Source: QGON01 sp963691905
GTDB lineage: Bacteria > Pseudomonadota > Gammaproteobacteria > Chromatiales > Chromatiaceae
Length of the DNA: 64,000 nucleotides
Assembly (NCBI GenBank): GCA_963691905.1
Contig: OY829894.1
Span: 1,834,992 to 1,898,991 of the forward strand
Direction: 5' to 3'
In this document: piece after piece, positions 16,728 to 25,239 of the stretch
How positions within the stretch are numbered: position 1 is the first letter of the stretch
How the letters are laid out: every line of letters begins with the position of its first letter
Translations under genes and position numbers: made by a program
Notes under the pieces: generated by a model
The model's database searches: none
The model's input: only the letters and a program-made list of their open reading frames with translations
What the model was told of the DNA's origin: nothing

Positions 16728-17102
16728 TTACAACGCCTCCAAAACCGCCTCCACATCCGACTCCCGAACAGGAAAAGCGCAAGCTCCAAACAGTGGATAG
16801 CGCTGCTGCACCTTGTCGAGCCGGTATTGGTGGCTGGGATCGTATAGAACGATGACCCGGCTATCAGGACTGTATTTCTGCAGGGTCGCCACCAGCGATT
16901 CCAGATTACTCATCCTGTCACGGAATTCCGCATCGAAATTGAACTCAGTGACTACCACTTCTGGCGTGTGTACTTTTAGCCAGGCCTGCGCCTTTCGCAC
17001 CGAATTGACTGTCTCGACCTGATAGCCGTGACGTTGATAGAGCGACGTAAAGTTGAGATAACCACCAAACTCCACCACCGCAAGTAATTCCCGATCTTTC
17101 AT
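16728..17102 (-). CDS. Degenerate receiver-domain protein
   Basis: A stand-alone 124-aa protein with the alternating beta/alpha pattern of a CheY-like receiver. The acceptor position at the end of beta-3 reads VVVTEFNF, with glutamate where aspartate is normal, and the conserved lysine near beta-5 is missing (CAFPVRESD). It therefore probably cannot be phosphorylated by the usual route, and the Glu may mimic a permanently active state. There is no DNA-binding domain. It is transcribed divergently from the 94-aa gene and convergently with rspA. Confidence 0.65.
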   Translation of the reverse strand: MKDRELLAVVEFGGYLNFTSLYQRHGYQVETVNSVRKAQAWLKVHTPEVVVTEFNFDAEFRDRMSNLESLVATLQKYSPDSRVIVLYDPSHQYRLDKVQQRYPLFGACAFPVRESDVEAVLEAL

Positions 17103-17204
17103 GTGCTTGATTTTGTCACCTTAGGAAACGAAGATTCAGACCGAAGTTTAACTGCCAAGGCGAGTTTGTTCATGCTACTTAATCTGATTATTGGTGAATA
17201 TTCC

Positions 17205-17489
17205 ATGGAAATGGAGATCCAGGAGAACTACCTGGAGACGATGACTGATTCCTTCGACAAAATGGACCAGGACATGAGTCGGGGTGTGCAACTCGGTCAG
17301 CAGTGGCTGGAAAAACCCACTCAGCTCCAGTGTTGCCAGGTCGCAGCGGACAAACTGCTGTCTGCGATTGAAAACCACAATGAAACCCTGGCGATGTTGA
17401 CGGGGGGGTATATCGTTTCACACCTTTCCGGCATCAAGCAGATCAAGATCAACACCAGCGGCGAACCGGCGGAGACTGAATTCCACTAG
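17205..17489 (+). CDS. Uncharacterised 94-aa helical protein
   Basis: A small soluble protein, helical and rich in Gln, Glu and Met, with a CC pair in LQCCQVAADKLL. No known motif. Start at 17205 (MEMEIQENYL) is chosen because GGTGA lies 7 bases upstream; the frame is open further up to a GTG at 17103, but that start would abut the divergent gene with no room for a ribosome site. An ATG at 17172 with AAGGCGAG upstream is an alternative. Function unknown; its neighbours are RspA and the receiver-like protein. Confidence 0.65.
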   Translation: MEMEIQENYLETMTDSFDKMDQDMSRGVQLGQQWLEKPTQLQCCQVAADKLLSAIENHNETLAMLTGGYIVSHLSGIKQIKINTSGEPAETEFH

Positions 17490-17503
17490 AGAGCTTACAG
17501 TCC

Positions 17504-17592
17504 GTAGGCCTGATCAAGCACAGCGGATCAGGCAATGGGTTCGGAGCAACTATTGAGGTTCGCCGGTTCCGCTACGCTTGAACCGGCCTGCA
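17504..17592. repeat. REP/BIME pair of hairpins
   Basis: Two 8-bp perfect stems: GCCTGATC/GATCAGGC with loop AAGCACAGCG (17508-17533) and GCCGGTTC/GAACCGGC with loop CGCTACGCTT (17562-17587). The loops are near reverse complements, as in a BIME. It lies between the convergent 94-aa and 347-aa genes. Confidence 0.75.
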
Positions 17593-17603
17593 TCTCTGTT
17601 CTC

Positions 17604-18647
17604 TCATAGTTTATTCTGCTCGACCAATACCGCCATCGGCTGGGCGGACTCAGTACCATGTTTGTCAAAAAGATTGAGCAGACGTGTTCCCAGATGCGCC
17701 CAGTGCTGTTCCCCACTGGCGGCTATACGCGTCAATCTTGACAGATCCCCGGTTGCGACCCATCTATCATAAGCTTTGATCAAGCTGGGAAAGATGGTCT
17801 TGCGCATCCCCCCGAGGCTGCCAACATAGAAGTGCAGTGAGGCAGCATCCGCCTTTTTCACAAGCGCCGGGAGGGTCACAAGACAGTCGGCCCAGTGATC
17901 TCTCACGGCACGGGCCATCAACTCCGCCGGGGTGTGGATCACAGACATCACCATCTCATTCCAGGCATCGCCAACCACCCTGCCAACCCGATACTCACCC
18001 TGCTCATGCAACAGCACAGCGTTCAGCTCATTCTCAACCATGGCATCGAGTGAAACATCCAGTGCATCCTCGAAATCGTAACAGGCAAAGGCCCGCCCCA
18101 ACGCATTTTCAGGCCGGCGCCAACGCCAGCTCTCCAACTTCTCCCACAACAGCCGCCGGAAAGACTCGCGGCGGATATAGATTCGGTCACCCTGAGTCAT
18201 GGCCGCCGGCGCCGCCAGATCCCGGGCCAGTTCCCGGCCCGCCACCAATACGGAGACTGCCCCCGGCTCCTCCCTGCGTTCCAGGTGACCAAGAAAAAAC
18301 AGCGGCTTGTTTTTGACCCCATAGCCGGCACTGTAAACCAATCCCAGAGGTTCCAGCGCCTGATTGATCTCCTCCACCGCAAAGGGATCGAAAATCCGCC
18401 CACCCAGGGACAGATCGGTAAAAGCCACATCATCGAGTTCACCCCAGAGGGCCTCCCGCTCGCTCAGCCAATCTCCAATCTCGGCTTTCGGCAGCTGGAC
18501 ATCGTAGGCCAACCCCTTCTCCCAACGGTAGAACTCCCGCATCTTCATAAGATAGGTGCACAGGCCGTACTCCGCACCGTGACGGGCATCGGAGATATGG
18601 CAGTTGGTCTGCACCGCAGCAGTAAACTGTTGCAAAGAATCACGCAT
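17604..18647 (-). CDS. Uncharacterised 347-aa protein of sulfur-cycle neighbourhoods
   Basis: A soluble protein starting MRDSLQQFTAAVQTNCHISD, with an N-terminal segment KMREFYRWEKGL and a central GDRIYIRRESFRRLLWEKL. No signal, membrane segment or known catalytic motif. I have a weak recollection that databases call this kind of protein the Sfum_1244 family, named after a sulfate-reducer gene, but cannot confirm it. It is divergent from the 206-aa/MoxR/VWA operon, sharing an upstream region of about 100 bases, which hints at a common process. Confidence 0.75.
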   Translation of the reverse strand: MRDSLQQFTAAVQTNCHISDARHGAEYGLCTYLMKMREFYRWEKGLAYDVQLPKAEIGDWLSEREALWGELDDVAFTDLSLGGRIFDPFAVEEINQALEPLGLVYSAGYGVKNKPLFFLGHLERREEPGAVSVLVAGRELARDLAAPAAMTQGDRIYIRRESFRRLLWEKLESWRWRRPENALGRAFACYDFEDALDVSLDAMVENELNAVLLHEQGEYRVGRVVGDAWNEMVMSVIHTPAELMARAVRDHWADCLVTLPALVKKADAASLHFYVGSLGGMRKTIFPSLIKAYDRWVATGDLSRLTRIAASGEQHWAHLGTRLLNLFDKHGTESAQPMAVLVEQNKL

Positions 18648-18752
18648 AAATCTGGCCGTTGAAATTCACCATTTTCCCAGTAAAATAATTGGGTATTCGT
18701 TGAAGGTAGCACGCCCACCGAACGCATCCAAGTCGGAATATCCCGCGAAAAA

Positions 18753-19373
18753 GTGCCTTATCTCACCGCCACACAGGCAGTTGAGATGTGGACGCGTGCA
18801 ATTACAGGAGAGACCATCTTGGGCATCCGCATCAAAAGCCAGTGGCACCGCGAGGAGACCGACCGTTCTCCCAAAGAGATCGGCGGCGCCATCGCCTTCA
18901 TCGCCTGGAGGATCGCCCTCGATAAAGCGATCACCCTCCACGGTGAAGACTATGTTTACCATAATGACCAACAGCGCCTCGGCGTCATCGCAGAGTACCT
19001 GGCGTTCGAGACACAGATCGCAGACCGCATCGTTTACGAACAGATGAAACCGGAAGAGCGCCAGGAACTGGTAGCCGAACTGGTACTGAAACTGGCTAAT
19101 CACTATCAGGACAATGCACGAGAGATGGTAGGTCCAGGCGATCACGCCGACCAGTTCATCAAGCTGTTCAACCAGCGTTCCGGCGAATATGCCGAATTCA
19201 AACTCACCGACGACGGCCCCAGCTATCCTTTCTTCCGCCATCTCGGCTTCGAGATCCAACAGGTTATGGGCGGGGAGCAGGAGAATCACTGGGTCATCGA
19301 TCAGGTGATGGATAGAGATGCGCCTGACGTCTACAAACAGCTGTCCCGTGCAGTCAAAAACCTCTTTTATTAG
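18753..19373 (+). CDS. Uncharacterised 206-aa protein, first gene of MoxR-VWA module
   Basis: Soluble, alpha-helical, with no recognised family. It precedes a MoxR-type ATPase by 8 bases and is almost certainly co-transcribed with it, so it may be a substrate adaptor. The best start is GTG 18753 (MPYLTATQAVEMW), but it has no clear ribosome site. The frame stays open upstream to 18684 and continues with protein-like sequence (VEGSTPTERIQVGISREK) without ATG, GTG or TTG, so the true start may be a rare codon or a mutated one. Confidence 0.75.
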   Translation: MPYLTATQAVEMWTRAITGETILGIRIKSQWHREETDRSPKEIGGAIAFIAWRIALDKAITLHGEDYVYHNDQQRLGVIAEYLAFETQIADRIVYEQMKPEERQELVAELVLKLANHYQDNAREMVGPGDHADQFIKLFNQRSGEYAEFKLTDDGPSYPFFRHLGFEIQQVMGGEQENHWVIDQVMDRDAPDVYKQLSRAVKNLFY

Positions 19374-19381
19374 GATTCAAA

Positions 19382-20425
19382 ATGCGTCCCACACAGTTGT
19401 TGACCATTCTTGAGCAGGAGTTCACCAGCACCCGTTTCGGGCACCACACCCCGGTCATGCTCTGGGGACCACCCGGCGTCGGTAAGTCCGATATGGTGCG
19501 ACAGGTGGGCGAAAGCCACTCTGTGCCGGTGATCGATATCCGCCTCTCCCAGATGGAACCCAGCGATCTGCGCGGCATCCCTTTCCGGGTGGAGAGCCGG
19601 GTCGACTGGGCGATCCCCTCGATCCTACCGGATGCGACGCGTCACGGGGAGGCGGGCATCCTCTTTCTGGACGAGATCACCTCTGCCCCACCTACCGTCT
19701 CCGCCGCCGCCTATCAATTGATCCTCGACCGCCGGTTAGGGGAGTACCAGGTGCCCGATGGCTGGGCCATCTTCGCTGCCGGCAACCGCCAGGGCGACCG
19801 GGGCGTCACCTACAGCATGCCTGCGCCGCTGGCCAACCGCTTCTCTCACTTCGAGGTGGAGGTAAATCTCGACGACTGGGTCGCCTGGGCCTATCGCAAC
19901 AACATCGATGAGCGGGTCATCGCCTTCCTGCGCTTTCGCCCGGAACTGCTGTTCGACTTCGACCCGGCCCACAACCCGGTGGCCTTCCCCTCCCCCCGTT
20001 CCTGGGAGTTCGCCCACCGGGGACTGCACAAATTCGACAACCACCCCAGCTTGCTGCAGGGGGCGTTGCAGGCCTGTATCGGTCCCGCTGCGGGCATAGA
20101 GTTGAAGGCATTCGTGGACAGTCTCGACAAGATGCCTGACCTCGATGCAATCCTTGCTGGTGAAGATGTCCCGGTACCCACCGAGATCGACCTGCAGTAC
20201 GCCGTCGCCGCTGCCTTGGTGGGACGCGCCATCCGCGCCCAGGAGGGAGACGACCGCAAGGAGATTCATGGCCGTATTCTCGACTATGCCGGACGTTTCC
20301 CACAGCGCGAGATGGGGGTGATGCTGGTCTCAGACATGCATCGCGCCCTCGGTAACGAACTCTTCGAGGTGCCGCAGTTTTCCACCTGGGCGCAGGCAAT
20401 CTCTGATGTGATGTTGTTTGAATAA
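19382..20425 (+). CDS. MoxR/CbbQ-type AAA+ ATPase
   Basis: A 347-aa AAA+ ATPase of the MoxR branch. Walker A is GPPGVGKS (residues 29-36), Walker B is ILFLDEIT (93-100), and FAAGNRQGDRG (about 137-147) is the sensor-1 region. Such ATPases work with a VWA-domain partner to insert cofactors or remodel enzymes, as CbbQ-CbbO does for Rubisco and NorQ-NorD for nitric oxide reductase. Here the partner is the VWA protein at 20582. The target is unknown; a Dsr or Sox enzyme is possible from context only. Confidence 0.9.
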   Translation: MRPTQLLTILEQEFTSTRFGHHTPVMLWGPPGVGKSDMVRQVGESHSVPVIDIRLSQMEPSDLRGIPFRVESRVDWAIPSILPDATRHGEAGILFLDEITSAPPTVSAAAYQLILDRRLGEYQVPDGWAIFAAGNRQGDRGVTYSMPAPLANRFSHFEVEVNLDDWVAWAYRNNIDERVIAFLRFRPELLFDFDPAHNPVAFPSPRSWEFAHRGLHKFDNHPSLLQGALQACIGPAAGIELKAFVDSLDKMPDLDAILAGEDVPVPTEIDLQYAVAAALVGRAIRAQEGDDRKEIHGRILDYAGRFPQREMGVMLVSDMHRALGNELFEVPQFSTWAQAISDVMLFE

Positions 20426-20482
20426 TTATTACCACAAAGGGCACAAAGGTAGAATTTTGCCGACCTATCCGTGCCGAGCAAG

Positions 20483-20552
20483 GTAGGTTGGATTAGCGAA
20501 GCGTAATCCAACAACCCTTTTTCTCGGGTTACGCTTAGCTAACCCGACCTAC
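20483..20552. repeat. REP/BIME pair of hairpins
   Basis: Stem TTGGATTA/TAATCCAA with an 8-base loop (20488-20511) and stem CGGGTTA/TAACCCG (20525-20546), framed by GTAGGT (20483) and ACCTAC (20547). It is a diverged member of the same repeat class as those at 17.5 and 32.7 kb, lying between the MoxR and VWA genes. Confidence 0.75.
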
Positions 20553-20581
20553 TTTACGTCCTTTGTGGCTAAACAGGGCTT

Positions 20582-21811
20582 ATGGACATAGAACATATAG
20601 AAACCAAACTGGCCGCAGCCCGTACCAAGCTGATCCTGGACAAACCGTTCCTGGGCGCGCTGGTCTTGCGCCTGCCCATGGAAGAGGCCGATGAAGCATG
20701 GTGCCCCACCACTGCCACGGATGCGCGCAAGTTCTACTATAACCCTGAATACATCGACGGGCTGACCCTGGACGAAACCCAGTTCATGCTGGCCCATGAG
20801 GCACTGCACTGTGCCCTCTCCCACTTCGCCCGCCGCCAGCATCGCCACAAACTGCACTGGGATATGGCCTGTGACTATGCCATCAATCCGCTGCTGATCG
20901 GCGAGGATCTGAAACCACCGCCAGGCTCTCTCATCATGCCCATGTTCAAGGACATGACCGCCGAAGAGATCTACCCCTGTCTGGACGAGAAGGACGACGA
21001 CGTTCCGCTGGACAACCACGTCTACGACAAAGAGAACACCAAGGGTTCCGGCAGCAGCAAGACCGAAAGGGATCTATCCTCCCGCGAGCCGGATACAGAG
21101 ACCTCGGAATCGGGGGAGGGCGGCCAGGGCGACCGTGACGGCAACGGCGGCGCTTCCCAGCCTCCGCCCCTGTCGGCAGAGGAACAGGAGACCCTCAACA
21201 TCCAGTGGCAGCAGCGTCTCGCGGGAGCCGCCCAGCAAGCGATGCAGGCCGGCAAACTGGATGGCGCCATGGCCCGTATGGTGGACCATCTGCTACAGCC
21301 CCAACTCCCCTGGCGGGTTCTGCTGGCCCACTACATGACCGCTGCGGCAAGGGATGACTTCAGTTATATGCGCCCCTCCCGCCGCGAGGGGGAGTTCATC
21401 CTGCCCAGCCTGCGCAGCAACCAGGTGGAACTGGTGGTGGCGCTGGACACCAGCGGCTCCATCCAGGAAAAGGAGATGGGAGAGTTTCTGGCCGAGGTCA
21501 ACGCCCTCAAGGGACAGATACGCGCCAGGGTCACCCTGCTCGCCTGCGACTCGCAACTGGCGGAGGAGTCACCCTGGATCTACGAGACCTGGGACGAGTT
21601 CGAGCTGCCGGAGGCCATCTCCGGCGGTGGCGGCACCAGTTTCCGCCCCGTGTTCGACTGGGTAGACAAGCAAGGACTGCAACCCGATCTGCTGGTCTAC
21701 TTCACCGATGCAGAAGGAGCCTTCCCTGAACACGAGCCGCCCTATCCCGTGATCTGGCTGGTCAAGGGCAAGGAGAAAACCCCTTGGGGGCAGCGCATTC
21801 AGCTGAACTAG
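20582..21811 (+). CDS. VWA-like protein with metallopeptidase-like N-terminal domain
   Basis: A 409-aa cytoplasmic protein of the DUF2201/COG3864 type. The N-terminal domain has AHEALHCALSHF (HEXXH at residues 72-76, further His81), resembling a zinc peptidase site. A low-complexity Ser/Gly/Glu linker (about 150-205) follows. The C-terminal VWA-like domain has the MIDAS motif ALDTSGSI (about 287-294). It is the usual partner of MoxR ATPases. It is separated from the ATPase gene by a BIME but is probably in the same operon. Confidence 0.9.
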   Translation: MDIEHIETKLAAARTKLILDKPFLGALVLRLPMEEADEAWCPTTATDARKFYYNPEYIDGLTLDETQFMLAHEALHCALSHFARRQHRHKLHWDMACDYAINPLLIGEDLKPPPGSLIMPMFKDMTAEEIYPCLDEKDDDVPLDNHVYDKENTKGSGSSKTERDLSSREPDTETSESGEGGQGDRDGNGGASQPPPLSAEEQETLNIQWQQRLAGAAQQAMQAGKLDGAMARMVDHLLQPQLPWRVLLAHYMTAAARDDFSYMRPSRREGEFILPSLRSNQVELVVALDTSGSIQEKEMGEFLAEVNALKGQIRARVTLLACDSQLAEESPWIYETWDEFELPEAISGGGGTSFRPVFDWVDKQGLQPDLLVYFTDAEGAFPEHEPPYPVIWLVKGKEKTPWGQRIQLN

Positions 21812-21897
21812 GAACGACAGCGCAACGTACCAAACTGGCACCACCGACAAACAGGCGATATTATTAAGGGAACTCCAGCCGCCAAATACAATCCACT

Positions 21898-23418
21898 ATG
21901 GGTATGGATAGACGCAGCAGCACCCCGATTTTTCCACTCTTCGCCCTCCTCATCTCCCTCTGCATCGGCTTCACCGCTACCGCATTCGGCGCAGTGGCTG
22001 GCAATGGGACAAGCGAGGAGAAGATCCGCCTGCCGGAACTGGGATCACCATCAGATCAATATCTGACGCCAGCCGACGAGGCCCGTCTTGGACGCGCCTT
22101 CATGCAGAGCATCCTGGAAACGCAGCCGGTTCTGGATGACCCGCTGATCACGGAATATATCCAGACGCTGGGCAACCGGCTGCTCAATAAAAGTGAAGCT
22201 GCTGGCCAGGAATACCGCTTTTTTGTCATCGAAGAGCCGATGATCAATGCATTCGCAGGGCCCGGTGGCCATATCGGCATCTACACCGGCCTCATACTGG
22301 CCACCCAGAGTGAAAGTGAGCTGGCTTCTGTCATCGCCCACGAAATCGCCCATGTCACGCAGAAACATCTACTGCGCGCATTCGATGCAGCCAACCGCAT
22401 GAGCGGCAAGACCGCCGTACTCATGCTTGCCGCCATCCTGGTGGGCATCGCCGGTTCCACCGATGCCGGTATCGCCTTGGCCTCGGGCGTTCAGGCCGGA
22501 GCACTGCAGGAGCAGATCAATTTCACCCGCAGCAACGAGCAGGAGGCTGATCACGTCGGCATCAAGATCCTGGCAGATGCCGAACTGGACCCCCGCTCCA
22601 TGCCGGTCTTCTTCGAGCGCCTGACCCACGCCAACCGGCTCTTTGACAGCGGCATCCCGGAGATGCTGCGCACCCATCCGGTCACCACCAATCGTATTGC
22701 GGACGCATTGGGACGCGCCGAGACCTATTCCTACAAGCAGTACAGCAGCGACCTGCGCTACTTTCTCACCCGTGAGACCCTGCGCATGCGGCAGTTCGAA
22801 AAGTCTGACGAGGCTGTGGACCATTTCCGTAGTGGCCTCGAAGAGGGACGTTATCTGAACAAAGAAGCACACCAGTTTGGTTATGCCCTGGCACTTGCCA
22901 AGGATCGCAACTTCCCGGCTGCAAATAAACTGATCACCGAACTGCTGAAAAAACGGCCTGACCAAGTCGAATATATCCTTGCGGAAGCTAATATCGCCCA
23001 GCAGAGCGGGGGACGCCAGAAGGCCCTGAGATCTCTCGAAACGGCTCATGCGCTGCTTCCCGACAGCTATCCCATCACAATCGCCTACAGTGAAATCCTT
23101 CTGGAGACAGGCAAGGCGGAAGAGGCGAAAAAGACCATTGATCAAGCCCGCTCATTTCGCCCGAATGACCCCCGTCTCTTTCGCCTGCTTGCAAAAGCGG
23201 AGGAAAACCTGAATAACAGCGCCCAATCACATCGACTGCTGGCAGAAGCCTACGTCGCTGAAGGCAAGCTGGGTGCCGCAATTCAGCAACTGGATATCGC
23301 CCTGAAACAGAAGAAGACGCAGGATTTTTATCAGGCTTCGCAAATTGAGGCCAGACTCAGGGAACTCAAGACACTGAAAAAGCTCGAAGATACAAAGGAT
23401 AATAAGAAGAAGAAGTGA
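21898..23418 (+). CDS. BepA-like periplasmic M48 metalloprotease with TPRs
   Basis: A 506-aa protein with a signal peptide (hydrophobic residues about 10-33), a zinc protease domain with HEIAH (residues 148-152) and the third ligand in NEQEADHVG, and a C-terminal TPR-like region (about 300-490). BepA (YfgC) proteins act in outer-membrane protein quality control and LptD assembly. A lysine-rich tail ends the protein. It is about 90 bases downstream of the VWA gene and may be separately transcribed. Confidence 0.92.
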   Translation: MGMDRRSSTPIFPLFALLISLCIGFTATAFGAVAGNGTSEEKIRLPELGSPSDQYLTPADEARLGRAFMQSILETQPVLDDPLITEYIQTLGNRLLNKSEAAGQEYRFFVIEEPMINAFAGPGGHIGIYTGLILATQSESELASVIAHEIAHVTQKHLLRAFDAANRMSGKTAVLMLAAILVGIAGSTDAGIALASGVQAGALQEQINFTRSNEQEADHVGIKILADAELDPRSMPVFFERLTHANRLFDSGIPEMLRTHPVTTNRIADALGRAETYSYKQYSSDLRYFLTRETLRMRQFEKSDEAVDHFRSGLEEGRYLNKEAHQFGYALALAKDRNFPAANKLITELLKKRPDQVEYILAEANIAQQSGGRQKALRSLETAHALLPDSYPITIAYSEILLETGKAEEAKKTIDQARSFRPNDPRLFRLLAKAEENLNNSAQSHRLLAEAYVAEGKLGAAIQQLDIALKQKKTQDFYQASQIEARLRELKTLKKLEDTKDNKKKK

Positions 23419-23683
23419 CGATTTTTGACTTAAAAAAAAACAGGGATTACGGTTTACCCCAAGGAGAGATCAACTAAACCCAAGCTGCCAACACAAGGAA
23501 ACCCAAGCAGCGATAGGAGAAGTAGCGTCAGAAACATTATAAATCGCTAATTGATAGGCAATTTTTGCTTGCCATAGCCCGGCTTTTCGGTATTCTAACG
23601 GCCTACCTGTTACAGGGTACAAGTAAGCGCACCGAATATAGACATTATAATGAGCGCTGCTTGTGTGGAACCAGGAGGATTGA

Positions 23684-24053
23684 ATGCGGGCAACCGCAGC
23701 TCAAACAGCCTTTGCTGTCTCCTCCTTTGTATTGCTTAGCGGATTTACTGTAATTTCATCTGTCCATGCAACGGATATTTCAAATATTGCCGAAGGCAAG
23801 AAGATTGCCTTCGACAAAGAGCGAAGTAACTGACTTGCCTGCCATATGATCGATGATGGGTTCAGCCCGGGTGACATAGGTCCCCTCTGATCGCCATCAA
23901 AGGCCGCTGACACGGATAACTAAGAGCTTCGAGCTCAGATCCGGGATGCAACAAAAAAATAAACCCGACAGTCGGATGCCGCAGTTTGGCAGACTCAGGA
24001 TTCTGTCGGAAAGTGATATCGATAAAGTAGTCGATTTTCTTTACACCCTCTGA
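23684..24053 (+). pseudogene. soxX: Broken soxX (cytochrome c subunit of SoxAX)
   Basis: A gene remnant with an excellent ribosome site (AGGAGG, 5 bases before ATG 23684), a signal peptide (MRATAAQTAF onward) and DISNIAEGKKIAFDKERSN. The first haem-ligating cysteine codon is replaced by TGA (codon 50, 23831), followed by LACHMIDDGFSPGDIGP. A one-base loss then shifts the frame (read as LIAIKGR), further stops follow, and a third frame carries the conserved end RMPQFGRLRILSESDIDKVVDFLYTL only in two pieces. At least two frameshifts and several stops are needed. It lies directly upstream of soxY, as soxX would. Confidence 0.85.
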
Positions 24054-24084
24054 GACAACCTATTCTCAATCTGGAGAGTATTTG

Positions 24085-24561
24085 ATGAGTACTGACATGA
24101 AACGCAGGATCTTCCTTAAAGGATCTCTGGCCGCAGGTGCGGTCAGTGTTGCTGCAGGCGCCGGTCTGCTGATGCCCCAGCAGGTGCTGGCTGCATGGCC
24201 TAAAGCCGCTTTCGAAGCCAAATCGATTCCCGATGCGCTAACTGCGCTGATGGGTTCTGGCGATACCAGCACTTCCGACAAAATCAAGATAAAGGCCCCG
24301 GATATCGCGGAAAACGGCGCAGTTGTACCGATCACCGTCGAGTCTTCCATGGAAGGCATCGAGTCGATGGCCATCATCGCCTCTGCCAATCCGGTTCCCC
24401 TGATTGCTTCTTTCAACCTGTCAGGTAGCGCGATGGGTTTCGTCTCCACCCGTATCAAAATGGGTAAGACCGGTGATGTCGTCGGCGTCGTCAAGGCTGG
24501 CGGCAAACTCTACAGTGCCAGCAAGGGCGTAAAAGTCACCATCGGCGGTTGCGGCGGTTAA
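24085..24561 (+). CDS. soxY: SoxY, sulfur-carrier subunit of SoxYZ
   Basis: A 158-aa exported protein. The Tat signal has KRRIFLKGSLAAGA (residues 6-19) and the C-terminus is VTIGGCGG, whose cysteine carries the thiosulfate-derived sulfur. Start ATG 24085 has GGAGAG 6 bases upstream; the TTG at 24082 is not needed. It is 31 bases downstream of the soxX remnant and 48 bases before soxZ. Confidence 0.97.
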   Translation: MSTDMKRRIFLKGSLAAGAVSVAAGAGLLMPQQVLAAWPKAAFEAKSIPDALTALMGSGDTSTSDKIKIKAPDIAENGAVVPITVESSMEGIESMAIIASANPVPLIASFNLSGSAMGFVSTRIKMGKTGDVVGVVKAGGKLYSASKGVKVTIGGCGG

Positions 24562-24609
24562 TCAACCTCCGGACAAAAACGACCCGAATATTCTAGAGGT
24601 AAACTGAAC

Positions 24610-24927
24610 ATGGCAAAATCTAGCATTAAGATCCGCGCCAAGACCAAGAAAGACGTCACCACCGTAAAGGCACTGATGACCCATCCTATGGAGACTGGCG
24701 GCCGCAAGGACAAGAAAACCGGCAAGCTGATCCCCGCCCACTACATCCAGGAAGTCGTCTGCAAGCACAACGGTGCGACTGTACTGACTGCTAACTGGAG
24801 CGGCGGTGTTTCCAAAAATCCCTATGTGTCATTCAAGTTCGCAGGCGGCGCCAAGGGCGACTCCGTAGAGATCACCTGGAGTGACAATAAGGGTGGTAGC
24901 GGCACTCAGACTGCAAAGATCAAATAA
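24610..24927 (+). CDS. soxZ: SoxZ, partner subunit of SoxYZ
   Basis: A 105-aa immunoglobulin-like subunit that binds SoxY, with the typical start SSIKIRAKTKKDVTTVKALM and the motif HYIQEVVCKHNGATV. It has no signal peptide and rides with SoxY through the Tat system. Followed by a long GC-rich hairpin. Confidence 0.96.
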   Translation: MAKSSIKIRAKTKKDVTTVKALMTHPMETGGRKDKKTGKLIPAHYIQEVVCKHNGATVLTANWSGGVSKNPYVSFKFAGGAKGDSVEITWSDNKGGSGTQTAKIK

Positions 24928-25239
24928 GGCACGTCTGAAAGGCGCTCTATCAAACCTGCTTTGATGAAACGCCGGTCCGGAACACCGCAAGGTGTTCCGG
25001 ATCCCAACACCACAGATCTCCTCTGAGGAAACTCCTGTTATCCTCCCTGGTCCTTTCGATGCTGGCCAGTTCCCACACTGCTGCGGCAAGCTGCCCAGCA
25101 AACGGCTAAGCTTTGATCCAGAACTTCCTTCTCAAACATTTTTTTGGATGTGCATCTGGGCTGAAATATTGTCTCACCTACATGAGCAACGGCATCCCTT
25201 ACAACGCCCCATCACCGCGCAAGTAACCCGGATCCCACT
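24928..25239. other. Non-coding stretch between soxZ and bioA
   Basis: 312 bases with no supported gene. The only clear structure is the hairpin at 24974-25003. A T-rich patch at 25137-25145 has no associated stem. No promoter is evident to the eye for bioA. Confidence 0.6.
24974..25003 (+). terminator. Strong hairpin downstream of soxZ
   Basis: An 11-bp perfect stem TCCGGAACACC/GGTGTTCCGGA (extended by weak pairs) with a GCAA tetraloop. No U-tract follows, so it may stabilise the soxYZ message or act as a factor-dependent terminator. Confidence 0.6.

Noticed and set aside
17103..17204. N-terminal extension of the 94-aa protein from GTG 17103
   Set aside because: It would start one base from the divergent gene's start with no ribosome site.
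23831..23833. TGA in soxX as a selenocysteine codon
   Set aside because: Position at the haem cysteine is tempting, but further frameshifts and stops downstream show a pseudogene, and no SECIS-like stem is evident.
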